A DNA stretch of 64,000 nt from Brevibacterium zhoupengii (lineage in GTDB: Bacteria; Actinomycetota; Actinomycetes; Actinomycetales; Brevibacteriaceae). Every line of letters starts with the position of its first letter. Within the stretch, counting starts at the first letter, position 1. Below are positions 44,291-52,636 of this stretch, piece after piece. The notes beneath the pieces were generated by a model, which did not search any database, was not told where the DNA came from, and saw only the letters and a list, made by a program, of their open reading frames with translations. A program made the translations under genes and the position numbers. The stretch covers positions 3,224,001 through 3,288,000 of the forward strand of contig NZ_CP088298.1 of NCBI RefSeq assembly GCF_021117425.1, read 5' to 3'.

Positions 44291-45871
44291 TCATTCCCAT
44301 TCGATGGTGCCCGGAGGCTTCGAGGTGACGTCGAGGACGACCCTGTTGATGTCGTCGACCTCGTTCGTGATGCGGTTGGAGATGACCGAGAGCACGTCGT
44401 AGGGAACTCGGGTCCAATCGGCGGTCATCGCGTCTTCACTGGAGACCGGGCGCAGCACAACCGGGTGGCCGTAGGTGCGTCCGTCGCCCTGAACACCCAC
44501 GGAGCGCACGTCGGCCAACAGGACGACTGGGCACTGCCAGATCTCTCCGTCGAGGCCGGCCTTCGTCAGCTCCTCACGGGCGATAGCGTCGGCCTTGCGC
44601 AGGATCGACAGGCGATCTTCAGTGACCTCGCCGATGATGCGGATGCCGAGCCCGGGACCGGGGAAGGGCTGGCGGGAGACGATCGCCTCGGGGACTCCGA
44701 GCTCACGGCCGATCGCGCGGACCTCGTCCTTGAACAGGGCTCGCAAGGGTTCGATGAGTTCGAAGGTGATGTCATCGGGAAGCCCGCCCACATTGTGGTG
44801 GCTCTTGATGTTCGCGGTTCCCGAGCCGCCGCCGGATTCGACGACGTCGGGGTAGAGCGTGCCCTGGACGAGGAAGCCGATCTCCTCGCCCTCGTCCTTG
44901 GCCTCGGCGACAAGGTCGGCGGAGGCGGACTCGAAGGTGCGGATGAATTCGCGGCCGATGATCTTGCGCTTCGTCTCCGGATCGGTGACGCCGGCAAGTT
45001 CGGACAGGAAGCGCTCGCGTGCGTCGATGGTGACCAGGCGGACGCCGATCGAGTCGACATAGTCGTTCTCGACCTGTTCGCGTTCGTTCTCACGCAGGAG
45101 GCCGTGGTCGACGAAGACGCAGGTGAGCTGGTCGCCGATCGCCTTGTGGACCAGTGCTGCGGCCACGGAGGAGTCGACTCCCCCGGAGAGGCCGCAGATG
45201 ACGTTCTTCGATCCCACACGGTCGCGGATGAGTTCGACCTGCTCGTCGATGACGTTGGTGTTGGTCCAGTCGGCACTCAGGCCGGCGACGTTGAACAGGA
45301 AGTTCTCGAGGATCTGCTGGCCGTATTCGGAGTGGAGTACTTCGGGGTGCCACTGCACGCCGGCGAACTTCCGTGCTGCACATTCGAAGGCCGCGACCGG
45401 AGTGTCCGGAGTCGAGGCGAGGACATCGAAGTCAGCGGGCGCTTCGGCGACGGAGTCTCCGTGGGACATCCACACCTTGTAGCTGTTCGGAGTCTGTGCC
45501 AGGAGTGCACCCGTGCTCGATACCGTGACCGGGGTCGAGCCGTACTCGCGCTTGTCGGTCTTGGCGACTCGGCCGCCGAGGGTCGTCGACATGAGCTGGA
45601 AGCCGTAGCAGATGCCCATCGTGGGCACGCCGAGGTCGAAGACGGCGGTGTCGAATCCGGGGGCGCCTTCATCGTTGACGCTCGAGGGCCCACCCGAAAG
45701 CACGATGGCGACTGGTTTCTTGGCCGCGAACTCCGCTGCCGGTGCGTCATGGGCGATGATCTCGGAATACAGTCCGGCCTCGCGGATCCGTCGGGCGATG
45801 AGCTGCGCGTACTGCGCACCGAAATCGACCACGAGGACAGGAGGCACCTGTGTGCTCTGGGTTTGCGTCAT
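44291..45871 (-). CDS. guaA: GMP synthase (glutamine-hydrolysing)
   Basis: A 526-residue GuaA that aminates XMP to GMP. The N-terminal glutamine amidotransferase domain has its catalytic cysteine in [13 protein letters not shown] and its His/Glu in GVQWHPEV. The ATP-pyrophosphatase domain has [13 protein letters not shown] (about residues 231-243), and the C-terminal dimerisation domain ends in KPPGTIEWE. The ATG lies seven bases from a TAGAAT box with TTGGGC 17 bases further up, predicting a leaderless mRNA. GuaB3 is encoded 1.5 kb upstream. Confidence 0.97.
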   Translation of the reverse strand: MTQTQSTQVPPVLVVDFGAQYAQLIARRIREAGLYSEIIAHDAPAAEFAAKKPVAIVLSGGPSSVNDEGAPGFDTAVFDLGVPTMGICYGFQLMSTTLGGRVAKTDKREYGSTPVTVSSTGALLAQTPNSYKVWMSHGDSVAEAPADFDVLASTPDTPVAAFECAARKFAGVQWHPEVLHSEYGQQILENFLFNVAGLSADWTNTNVIDEQVELIRDRVGSKNVICGLSGGVDSSVAAALVHKAIGDQLTCVFVDHGLLRENEREQVENDYVDSIGVRLVTIDARERFLSELAGVTDPETKRKIIGREFIRTFESASADLVAEAKDEGEEIGFLVQGTLYPDVVESGGGSGTANIKSHHNVGGLPDDITFELIEPLRALFKDEVRAIGRELGVPEAIVSRQPFPGPGLGIRIIGEVTEDRLSILRKADAIAREELTKAGLDGEIWQCPVVLLADVRSVGVQGDGRTYGHPVVLRPVSSEDAMTADWTRVPYDVLSVISNRITNEVDDINRVVLDVTSKPPGTIEWE

Positions 45872-45906
45872 GCCCCAATTCTAAACACCGGGCACCGAGT
45901 GCCCAA
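45871..45906 (-). promoter_or_regulatory. guaA promoter, leaderless, with palindrome in the spacer
   Basis: On the minus strand TTGGGC (45906-45901) and TAGAAT (45883-45878) are separated by 17 bases, and six bases later comes the ATG. The spacer contains GGGCAC-CGA-GTGCCC (45890-45904), a 15-bp palindrome suited to a repressor. Confidence 0.65.
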
Positions 45907-45961
45907 CCTCAGGCCCAGCGGGCGGACGAACCGCACCGTGGCAGCCTCGCCGAGGTGGTCC

Positions 45962-46399
45962 TCAGCTCTTGGGTGCGACCACCACGGCCGCGGCCAGTTC
46001 GGCTTCGACCTGGCGATGGATCTTGCGTTCGAGGATGAACGACATCACCGGAACCACTCCGGCCAGCGCCAAGACGATGTAGCGGCCCAAGGTCCAGCGC
46101 ATCTGCTGGTTGAGCCAGAAGCAGCCTATGAGGTAGACGACGTAGCACCAGCCGTGGCAGATCGCGATCGCGGCTGCCAGGTTGAACCCACCGAAGTTGA
46201 GTGCCGTCGCCGAGTCAGCGGCGATGAGGTACTTGTAGATCATCTCGACGGTGAGGATGAGAAGCATCGTTCCAGTGATGAGGGCCATCACCCGATAGAA
46301 CTTGCACGCATTGCGCGCCGAGGTGAAGCGTTTGACGCTCCACACATCGTTGTCATCGAAGTCGGGGCGGGAATCCAGGGACTCGGGCTCTTCGCTCAC
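45962..46399 (-). CDS. DUF3817 membrane protein
   Basis: A 145-residue protein with three hydrophobic segments. The segments with KFYRVMALITGTML, AICHGWCYVVYLIGCFW and LGRYIVLALAGVVPVMSFILERK match DUF3817, a small integral-membrane family of actinobacteria also seen at the C-terminus of some transporters. The histidine in CHGWCY is conserved. It follows surf1 by two bases. The biochemical role is unknown; the surf1 neighbour suggests, but does not show, a respiratory-chain link. Confidence 0.8.
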   Translation of the reverse strand: MSEEPESLDSRPDFDDNDVWSVKRFTSARNACKFYRVMALITGTMLLILTVEMIYKYLIAADSATALNFGGFNLAAAIAICHGWCYVVYLIGCFWLNQQMRWTLGRYIVLALAGVVPVMSFILERKIHRQVEAELAAAVVVAPKS

Positions 46400-46401
46400 G
46401 C

Positions 46402-47373
46402 TCAGTTTCCTCCGGTCGGGGTGGTGTTGGTCGATGTGTCATCGGTGGCAGTGGAACTCTTCGAATCAGAGCCGCGGCTCCTGCGAGGCTTCTTCGCTCC
46501 ATGCCTGTAGGCGGGAAGCCCGGTCAGTCCCGACATCACCTCGGGGTCGATCGAGGACTGGCCGGCAGACTTCACGACAACGTACTCGACGCTGTTCGCA
46601 AGATCCTGAGAATCGGAGTCCCCACCGAGTCGGCGGCGCATGAAGTCATCGCGCAGCAGCTGCCACCACATGTACAGGGCCATGCCGGCGAAGATCAGCC
46701 ATTCGATCGCGTAGCCAGCGGACTGCAGGTCGAATCCGCCCTCCTCCCGCGTCATCGTCGGCGGCACGAAGGACAGGCCGTCGGTCGCGATGGAGGCAGC
46801 GCCCCCGGTGGCCTCTTCGGGAATGAGGAAGCCCGAGTAGGTCAGAAGGTCGGGGAACAGGTTGATCAGCTGTGACGTCGAGACGCTGCGCACCTGGCCT
46901 TCGGGCAGCGAGTTGCCGGGCATCGGACCCTCGACGGGACCGATCTGCGCCGTCATCGTGACTGGGCCCTCTGCCGCACGGGATTCCATGGCGGTCTGCT
47001 CATCAGTGGTGAAGCCGCGCAAGACCGGAATCGCGATGGTCTTGTCTTCGGAGTCAGCGCCGACAGAGGCGCCGAGGCGGGCGTCATCGGGGGCGAACAT
47101 CGTGACCACCCAGAAGCCCTTGTCCCCATCGAGCACGCGCCCGGGAACGACGACCTGTGCATCGGGAAGCCAGTGCCCGGACAGACTGACGCGCTGATCG
47201 GCGAGGATGCCGGGCATCGGGGCCTGGGCCTCCATCACCTCGTTGAACGGCTGGACCTCTTCGACATCGGCCGATTCCACAGCATCGTTCTTATGCTGAG
47301 CACGGTCGACCTGCCACGCCGAGAGTCCGACGAAGCAGGTGACGAGGACGAGAACGAAGAGCAGGGACCCCAA
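46402..47373 (-). CDS. SURF1 family protein (cytochrome oxidase assembly)
   Basis: At least 323 residues. A first membrane helix (LLFVLVLVTCFVGLSAWQVDR), an extracytoplasmic domain with VSLSGHWLPDAQVVVPGR and the closing helix GYAIEWLIFAGMALYMWWQLLRDD are standard SURF1 features. SURF1 helps assemble heme-copper oxidase. The first usable canonical codon is a TTG at 47373, but the conserved N-terminal start (FRLALTPKWLG) is encoded upstream of it in the same frame. A CTG at 47403, one base after the guaB3 stop, is therefore a better candidate. The C-terminus is a basic then Ser/Thr-rich tail. Confidence 0.88.
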   Translation of the reverse strand: MGSLLFVLVLVTCFVGLSAWQVDRAQHKNDAVESADVEEVQPFNEVMEAQAPMPGILADQRVSLSGHWLPDAQVVVPGRVLDGDKGFWVVTMFAPDDARLGASVGADSEDKTIAIPVLRGFTTDEQTAMESRAAEGPVTMTAQIGPVEGPMPGNSLPEGQVRSVSTSQLINLFPDLLTYSGFLIPEEATGGAASIATDGLSFVPPTMTREEGGFDLQSAGYAIEWLIFAGMALYMWWQLLRDDFMRRRLGGDSDSQDLANSVEYVVVKSAGQSSIDPEVMSGLTGLPAYRHGAKKPRRSRGSDSKSSTATDDTSTNTTPTGGN

Positions 47374-47404
47374 CCATTTGGGGGTCAGCGCCAGGCGGAA
47401 CAGA

Positions 47405-48538
47405 TCAAACCACCGATCCAGGCTGATAGGGCGAGACGGTGACGTCGACGCGCTGGAATTCCTTCAGATCGACATAGCCGGTGGTGGCCAGGGCGCGACG
47501 CAGGGCACCGGCGAGGTTGAGTTCGCCGATGGCGGTGCGGCCGGGCCCGAAGAGAACCTGTTCGAGGCTGCCCACTGTTCCCAGCTCCACACGGTGTCCG
47601 CGGGGCAGTTCGGGGTGGTGTGCCTCGGCGCCCCAGTGCATTCCGCGGCCCGGGGCCTCGGTCGAACGGGCCAGGGCGGTGCCGAGCATGACGGCATCGG
47701 CACCGACGCCGAAGGCCTTGACGATCTCACCGCTGGAGCCCAGTCCGCCATCGGCGATGACGTGGACGTAGCGGCCGCCGGATTCATCCATGTAGTCACG
47801 CCGGGCGGCGTGGACGTCGGCGATCGCGGTGGCCATCGGAGCGTGGAGGCCCAAGGTCTTGCGGGTGGTCGCGGCTGCTCCCCCGCCGAAGCCGACGAGG
47901 ACTCCGGCAGCGCCGGTGCGCATGAGGTGCAGGGCTGCGGTGTAGGTGGCGGCACCGCCGACGATGACAGGGACATCGAGTTCGTAGATGAACTGTTTGA
48001 GGTTGAGCGGCTCCGTGTGCGAAGACACATGCTCGGCCGAGACCGTGGTGCCGCGGATGACGAAGATGTCAACCCCGGCATCGATGACGGTCTTGTAGAA
48101 CTGCTGGGTCCGCTGCGGAGTCAGAGCACCGGCGACGGTGACTCCAGCCTCGCGGATCTGTTCGAGCCTGGCCGTGATGAGTTCGGCCTGGATGGGTGCA
48201 GAGTAGAGCTCCTGCATGCGCGAGGTCGCCATCTCGGCCGGCAGTTGGGCGATTTCGGCCAACATCGGGGTGGGGTCTTCGTAGCGGGTCCACAGACCCT
48301 CGAGGTCGAGTACGCCCAGGCCACCGTGCTTGCCCAGAGCGATCACGGTCTCCGGTGACATGGCGGAGTCCATGGGGGCGCCGATGAAGGGAAGATCGAA
48401 CTTGTAGGCATCGATCTGCCAGTCCAGCGACACATCCTCGGGATCTCTCGTGCGCCGAGCAGGGATGACGGCGATGTCATCGAGGGAATAGCCGCGACGA
48501 CCGCGCTTGCCTTTGCCGATTTCGATTTCAGAACTCAC
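47405..48538 (-). CDS. guaB3: GuaB3 family IMP dehydrogenase-related protein
   Basis: A 377-residue TIM-barrel protein of the GuaB3 branch of the IMPDH/GMP reductase superfamily, as found in most actinobacteria beside a true GuaB. There is no CBS-domain insert. The loop that carries the catalytic cysteine in IMPDH reads LVGFGGGAAATTRKTLG (about residues 212-228), with alanine in the cysteine region. Phosphate-binding segments such as VIADGGLGSSGEIVKAFGVGAD are present. The start is a GTG with TAGGCT six bases upstream. Its exact reaction is not settled for this lineage. Confidence 0.92.
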   Translation of the reverse strand: MSSEIEIGKGKRGRRGYSLDDIAVIPARRTRDPEDVSLDWQIDAYKFDLPFIGAPMDSAMSPETVIALGKHGGLGVLDLEGLWTRYEDPTPMLAEIAQLPAEMATSRMQELYSAPIQAELITARLEQIREAGVTVAGALTPQRTQQFYKTVIDAGVDIFVIRGTTVSAEHVSSHTEPLNLKQFIYELDVPVIVGGAATYTAALHLMRTGAAGVLVGFGGGAAATTRKTLGLHAPMATAIADVHAARRDYMDESGGRYVHVIADGGLGSSGEIVKAFGVGADAVMLGTALARSTEAPGRGMHWGAEAHHPELPRGHRVELGTVGSLEQVLFGPGRTAIGELNLAGALRRALATTGYVDLKEFQRVDVTVSPYQPGSVV

Positions 48539-48550
48539 CCGAACAGCCTA
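48538..48550 (-). promoter_or_regulatory. predicted leaderless promoter of guaB3
   Basis: On the minus strand TAGGCT (48550-48545), six bases, then GTG at 48538; same box as the aldo/keto reductase gene. Confidence 0.55.
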
Positions 48551-48612
48551 TCCCACAGCCCTGACGCCGCGGACTCAGCTCACTATGAGGAACGGGGCGT
48601 CTCCTCTGTCAG

Positions 48613-48675
48613 AACTGGCGGACGATCGCTTGGAACCAGCCGAAGATCACCCAGAACCAGCTGAAGATCGCTGGG
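48613..48675. repeat. three imperfect 21-nt tandem repeats
   Basis: Units begin at 48613, 48634 and 48655 and share GAAC(C/T)(A/G)GC..A.GATC. They lie in the 3' flank of the LysR gene. Confidence 0.65.
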
Positions 48676-48698
48676 GATCGGTCGACGCCGACGGTCAC

Positions 48699-49601
48699 TC
48701 AGCGGGACAGATAGTCGGCCACAACCGCCTCGGCGGCGGTGACGAAGGAGCGCACGTGCGGCAGATGTGCCTCGCGCTCGCGCACGTGCATGACGACGCG
48801 GCGCACAGGTGTGGGGTCGGTGAGGCCGACAGCGGTCAGTCCTGGGCGCAGCTGAGCCGACGACAGGCGGGGCAGGACGGTGATGGCCAGGTTCGAGGCG
48901 ACGAGGGCGAGGGCAGCGAACTCGTCTTCGGAGGCCGCGAAGGTCCGCGGCTCGAATCCTGCTGCGGCGCAGGCGAGGTCGACGACCTTGCTGGTCGGGC
49001 CCGCCCACAGGTCGTAATCGACCCACCGCTGGTCTGCAAGGTCCTTGAAGGGGACGGACTCGAGGCTGGCGAACCGGTGCCTGTCCGAGACCACGACTCG
49101 GTAGTCATCGTCGAAGAGGACAGTGCGCGTCATTCCGGGCAGGTGGACCTCATCGTCCTGGGGAACTTCGCTGCGGATCTCGATCGTGCAGTGGCTGCGA
49201 CGGACCTTCGCCGGCTCATTGAGTTGGATGTCGAAGCGCATGTCCGGGTGCTCAACCGCGACCGGTTCGATGATCCCAGGCAGCAGCCCGGCATTGAATG
49301 AGGTGAAAGCCGCGATGCGCATGCGGGGTCGATTCACGGTGCGGAAGCTCTCCACAAGTGTGTCGAGCCTACTCAGACCGGTGAAGACATCGGAGGATTC
49401 CTCGGCCAGGCGTTTGCCCAGGTCGGTGATCTCGATGCCGCGCCCTGATCTGCGGTAGAGGGGGACGCCGACGGCCTTCTGCAGGTTCGTGATGTGCTGG
49501 CTGACCGTGGCCGATGTGTAGTTGAGGCTCTTGGCGGCGTCGACGACGGAGCCGGTGGCGACGACGGCCCGCCAGATGCGCAGTCGGTTGAGATCCCACA
49601 T
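48699..49601 (-). CDS. LysR-family transcriptional regulator
   Basis: A 300-residue LysR regulator. The helix-turn-helix covers about residues 18-37 (GSVVDAAKSLNYTSATVSQH), and the effector-binding domain follows from about residue 90. It is divergent from a LysE-type exporter gene, the same arrangement as LysG-LysE, so it probably controls that exporter and itself in response to the exported amino acid. TAACCT lies six bases before the ATG. The 226-bp divergent gap holds CGATGAT repeated near the regulator start. Confidence 0.92.
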   Translation of the reverse strand: MWDLNRLRIWRAVVATGSVVDAAKSLNYTSATVSQHITNLQKAVGVPLYRRSGRGIEITDLGKRLAEESSDVFTGLSRLDTLVESFRTVNRPRMRIAAFTSFNAGLLPGIIEPVAVEHPDMRFDIQLNEPAKVRRSHCTIEIRSEVPQDDEVHLPGMTRTVLFDDDYRVVVSDRHRFASLESVPFKDLADQRWVDYDLWAGPTSKVVDLACAAAGFEPRTFAASEDEFAALALVASNLAITVLPRLSSAQLRPGLTAVGLTDPTPVRRVVMHVREREAHLPHVRSFVTAAEAVVADYLSR

Positions 49602-49613
49602 GAGCTCAGGTTA
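49601..49613 (-). promoter_or_regulatory. predicted leaderless promoter of the LysR gene
   Basis: On the minus strand TAACCT (49613-49608), six bases, then ATG at 49601. Confidence 0.5.
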
Positions 49614-49785
49614 GCCGATGATCGTTCGATGATGCCGAATGGTCGTTAGTAAATGATTGCTTTTCCCGATGTGTTCTCTCGCGCTGTCCTGCGGCAGACT
49701 TAAGCCAGAGCCCTTCGCGCCCGAAACAGAACGAATCGTGTGCACCATCCCGGGCCGTCATCGTGCAACGTCGCATTTGCCACTC

Positions 49786-49808
49786 CGACCAGACCACTCG
49801 TCTGGTCG
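49786..49808 (+). promoter_or_regulatory. inverted repeat before the LysE-type gene
   Basis: CGACCAGA and TCTGGTCG are perfect 8-bp arms around seven bases, ending 19 bases before the ATG and just upstream of its AAGGAG site. It may be a leader hairpin or a regulator site. Confidence 0.45.
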
Positions 49809-49827
49809 CTGTCCTTGAAGGAGCACC

Positions 49828-50646
49828 ATGACCGGAGCCGAGCTCATCACCATCGCCGGGGCCGCGACCGTCCTTGCAGTCACACCCGGCCCCGAGACGA
49901 TCCTCACCGTTCGCCTCTCGGCCCTGCGTCGCAAGGCCGGGCTGATCTATTCGCTCGGCTCGGCCACCGGAATGACGGTCTGGATGATCGCAGCGCTGAC
50001 CGGAATCTCCGCGCTGCTCACCACGTTCCCCTCGGCTCTGCTCGTCCTCAAGGTCGTCGGCGGACTCTACCTGTGCTTCCTCGGCGTCCTAGCCGGTCGG
50101 CAGGCATTGCGGATCCGAGCCGAACTGCGCGGGACTCCCCCGCGCGGACAGGTCAGTGAGATCGCGGCAGCCACCGATGATCTCGTCATCAGCGAGGCGG
50201 TCGACACCGGCGCCGAGGTGGATGCCCGTACCGCGGCAGGTGACGGCGGCGTGGTGCGTGACGACGCCGAGGTGGGTGCCGGCATCGGAGTCGGCACCGA
50301 ATCCGTGATCAACGCTGAACCCGGTGGGAAGAAATCCTGGGGTCAGCTGCGCTCGGTCATCTCGTATCGTCGAGGTTTGATCTCGTCGTTGAGCAACCCG
50401 AAGGCGGGACTGTTCTTCCTTGCCGTCATGCCGACCCTGGTGCCGTCCTCTGCGGCCGGCGTCGACTACCTGTTGCTGATCTCCGTCGTGATCGGGCTGA
50501 TGCTGGCCTACCAGATCCTTCTCGCCTTCATCGCCGGCATGGCCGCGGCCGCCCTGCAGAGGAGAAGCACCGACTTCTACATCGAGGCCGTCTCCGCTGC
50601 CGTCCTCGTGGTTATGGGCATCGCGGTCATCGCCATCCCGGTGTGA
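49828..50646 (+). CDS. LysE/RhtB family amino-acid exporter with hydrophilic insert
   Basis: A 272-residue LysE-type exporter. The family start VLAVTPGPETILTVRLSALRR and the NPKAGLFFLAVMPTLVP motif are clear. Between helices three and four (about residues 98-172) it has a polar Ala/Asp/Gly/Val-rich insertion that common homologues lack; the insertion carries two copies of CGCCGAGGTGG 54 bp apart. AAGGAG precedes the ATG. It is divergent from the LysR gene, its likely regulator. The exported compound is unknown. Confidence 0.9.
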   Translation: MTGAELITIAGAATVLAVTPGPETILTVRLSALRRKAGLIYSLGSATGMTVWMIAALTGISALLTTFPSALLVLKVVGGLYLCFLGVLAGRQALRIRAELRGTPPRGQVSEIAAATDDLVISEAVDTGAEVDARTAAGDGGVVRDDAEVGAGIGVGTESVINAEPGGKKSWGQLRSVISYRRGLISSLSNPKAGLFFLAVMPTLVPSSAAGVDYLLLISVVIGLMLAYQILLAFIAGMAAAALQRRSTDFYIEAVSAAVLVVMGIAVIAIPV

Positions 50647-50654
50647 CAACAGCC

Positions 50655-50718
50655 CTGTAGAGAAGCGACTCTGTATAGAAGCTGTTCTGTATTGAAGCTG
50701 TTCTGTAGAAAAGCGCAG
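50655..50718. repeat. four tandem 16-nt repeats
   Basis: Units at 50655, 50671, 50687 and 50703 share CTGTA-(G/T)-(A/T)-(G/A)-AAGC and end divergently. They begin eight bases after the exporter stop and precede its terminator. Confidence 0.8.
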
Positions 50719-50740
50719 CCAGAAGCTGCCGAAGCACAAA

Positions 50741-50774
50741 GGTGCGGGCCGGGGTAAGCACCCCGGCCCGCACC
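50741..50774. terminator. terminator between the LysE-type and channel-like genes
   Basis: Perfect 15-bp arms (50741-50755, 50760-50774) with a 4-base loop are followed on the plus strand by TTCTTT and on the minus strand by TTTGTG. It can serve both convergent genes. Confidence 0.85.
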
Positions 50775-50791
50775 TTCTTTATGTCACTCGA

Positions 50792-52321
50792 TCAGCTGGC
50801 AGGCGGTACGGGACCGCTGCCTCCTGGACCGCCGCTTGCGGGACCACTGCCTGCAGGACCACTGAGCGGACCGTCATCTCCGGTGCTGGCTCCACCGTGT
50901 CCGGTGCTGCCGACTCCGCCGGTTCCGATTCCGCTGTTTCCACTGCCGGCAGTGTTCGCGTTGCCTGCGGTGTTGGCGCTGCCTGCCGGGCGGCCGGCGC
51001 CACTGTCGTTGTCAGCAGCGGATTCGACCTCGACCTCAACCTTGTTGAGCATCTTGGCTGCGGCATCACGTCCGCCGAGGCCGAAGGCCAGCGCAGCAGC
51101 TGCGGCACCGCCGATGACCACGGCACCGAATGCCAGGTTGATGATCGAATCGGCCAGTCCCATGTAGCGAAGACCCATCGCGATGAAGAGTGCGATGGCC
51201 GAGTAGCGCAGCACCTTGCTCGCCACGTTGTTCGTGATGAACTTGCCGATCAGTGCCGCAATGAGGAATCCTGCGGCGATGATGGCCGCGCCGAAGAGCA
51301 CGCTGCCGCCGAGGTCGAGGATCTCATTGAGGATGTTCGTGATCTCGGGGAAGCCGAGCAGGCGAGTCGCCATGATGGCGAAGAAGATCATGATCGCGAC
51401 CTGCACGATCTTGGTGATCACGCTCGAGGCACTGGTGCCTTCAGGAACGATGCCGATCGAATCGACTGCCCGATCCGTACCGACTCCGCGCAGAACCTCT
51501 TCAAGCAGGTTGCCGAGGAACTTCGCAATGACCCCGCCGATGGCCAGCAGGATGCCGGCCGCGATGATGGCAGGAATGGCGTTGAGGAAGAGCTCCAACA
51601 TCTGCTGTGCTGGCTGCGAGATGGCCGCAATGCCCAGAACCTGAAGTGCCGAAATCGAGACCACGATGATGATGATCCCGAAGACGAGGTTGCCTGCCAG
51701 CGATGAGATCTTGGCATTGGCCTCGGCGTTGGGGTTCCCGGCGCCTGGGTTGCCCTGCTGTCCCGGGTGACCCTGTTGTCCCGGCTGACCGGGCTGGCCC
51801 TGATGAGGCTGGTTGTAGGCGGCCTGCTGAGCATTGATGTTGTTGTGCTGAGGTTCGGCCCCCGTCGATGCGCCGACGACACCTGTGGCGCGATCTCCCA
51901 GCGAGCTGAACTTCGATGTCAGCTTCGTGAGGTCGACGGCGTTGAGTGCCGTCTGGACCAGCTGCTTGGCGATCTTGGCGAAGACGAACCCGATGAAGAA
52001 GATGACGCCCGCACCGATGATATTGGGCAGGAAGCCGAAGATTCCGTCGAGCAGGCCCTGCAGCGGTGTGAGCACCTGGTCGAGGTTGAACAGCTGCAGA
52101 ACGGCGATGAGACCGAGCAGCCAGACGATCAGGCTGCCGATCTGTCCGATCGACTTTCCGATCTGCTGCCCGTCATTGCCGTCACGCTGCAATGCCGGCA
52201 CCTTCGACACCAGTTTTCCGATCGCCCATTTGACGATCGATGCAATGATCCATGTAACGATAAGAATGAGTATCGCCAGTCCCACTTTCGCAAGAACTGA
52301 CCACAAGTCCGACATTTGCAT
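50792..52321 (-). CDS. mechanosensitive-channel-like protein with conserved TM-helix repeats
   Basis: A 509-residue membrane protein. Repeated units of the TM_helix type (conserved helix with L-L-x-x-I-x-G-F-LPNIIGAGVIFFIGFVFAK and later LLEL-FLNAIPAIIAAGILLAIGG) occupy about residues 5-400, but the MscS beta domain is not evident. A Gln/Gly/Pro-rich loop (HQGQPGQPGQQG) lies near residues 170-200, and the last 80 residues are Gly/Ser/Pro-rich and disordered. The start at 52321 has AAGGAG nine bases upstream. The role may be osmotic or envelope-related, which is inference. Confidence 0.75.
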   Translation of the reverse strand: MQMSDLWSVLAKVGLAILILIVTWIIASIVKWAIGKLVSKVPALQRDGNDGQQIGKSIGQIGSLIVWLLGLIAVLQLFNLDQVLTPLQGLLDGIFGFLPNIIGAGVIFFIGFVFAKIAKQLVQTALNAVDLTKLTSKFSSLGDRATGVVGASTGAEPQHNNINAQQAAYNQPHQGQPGQPGQQGHPGQQGNPGAGNPNAEANAKISSLAGNLVFGIIIIVVSISALQVLGIAAISQPAQQMLELFLNAIPAIIAAGILLAIGGVIAKFLGNLLEEVLRGVGTDRAVDSIGIVPEGTSASSVITKIVQVAIMIFFAIMATRLLGFPEITNILNEILDLGGSVLFGAAIIAAGFLIAALIGKFITNNVASKVLRYSAIALFIAMGLRYMGLADSIINLAFGAVVIGGAAAAALAFGLGGRDAAAKMLNKVEVEVESAADNDSGAGRPAGSANTAGNANTAGSGNSGIGTGGVGSTGHGGASTGDDGPLSGPAGSGPASGGPGGSGPVPPAS

Positions 52322-52636
52322 TTCCGTCATCTCCTTCATCTGCAGCGAATGAACACTCGAATTCGTAGCGAATGAACACTCCTATTTTCGCTGTTGCTGA
52401 TTTGGAGTCTATTCACAACGGACACTCAGAACAAGGGCTTTTGACCGGTGAGAATCGAATGATGGCGCAATTGAAGATACCTGCCGAAACCCGTCCATAG
52501 ACGTATTTCAGTGACTTAACATTTCTTTCATAAACTGGTCACGATTCGGTATCGAACGAGAAATATTGTCCGCACTCATCCCGTTGGCACCAGCGAGATT
52601 TCATTGCTTTCTCCGACAAACAATTCATCTCGAATT
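52322..52636. other. AT-rich intergenic region
   Basis: This 315-bp stretch is visibly poorer in G+C than its surroundings, mostly between 52370 and 52640. It should hold the promoter of the channel-like gene. I see no gene, no clear hairpin after panC and no repeat. A foreign or degenerate origin is possible. Confidence 0.45.
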
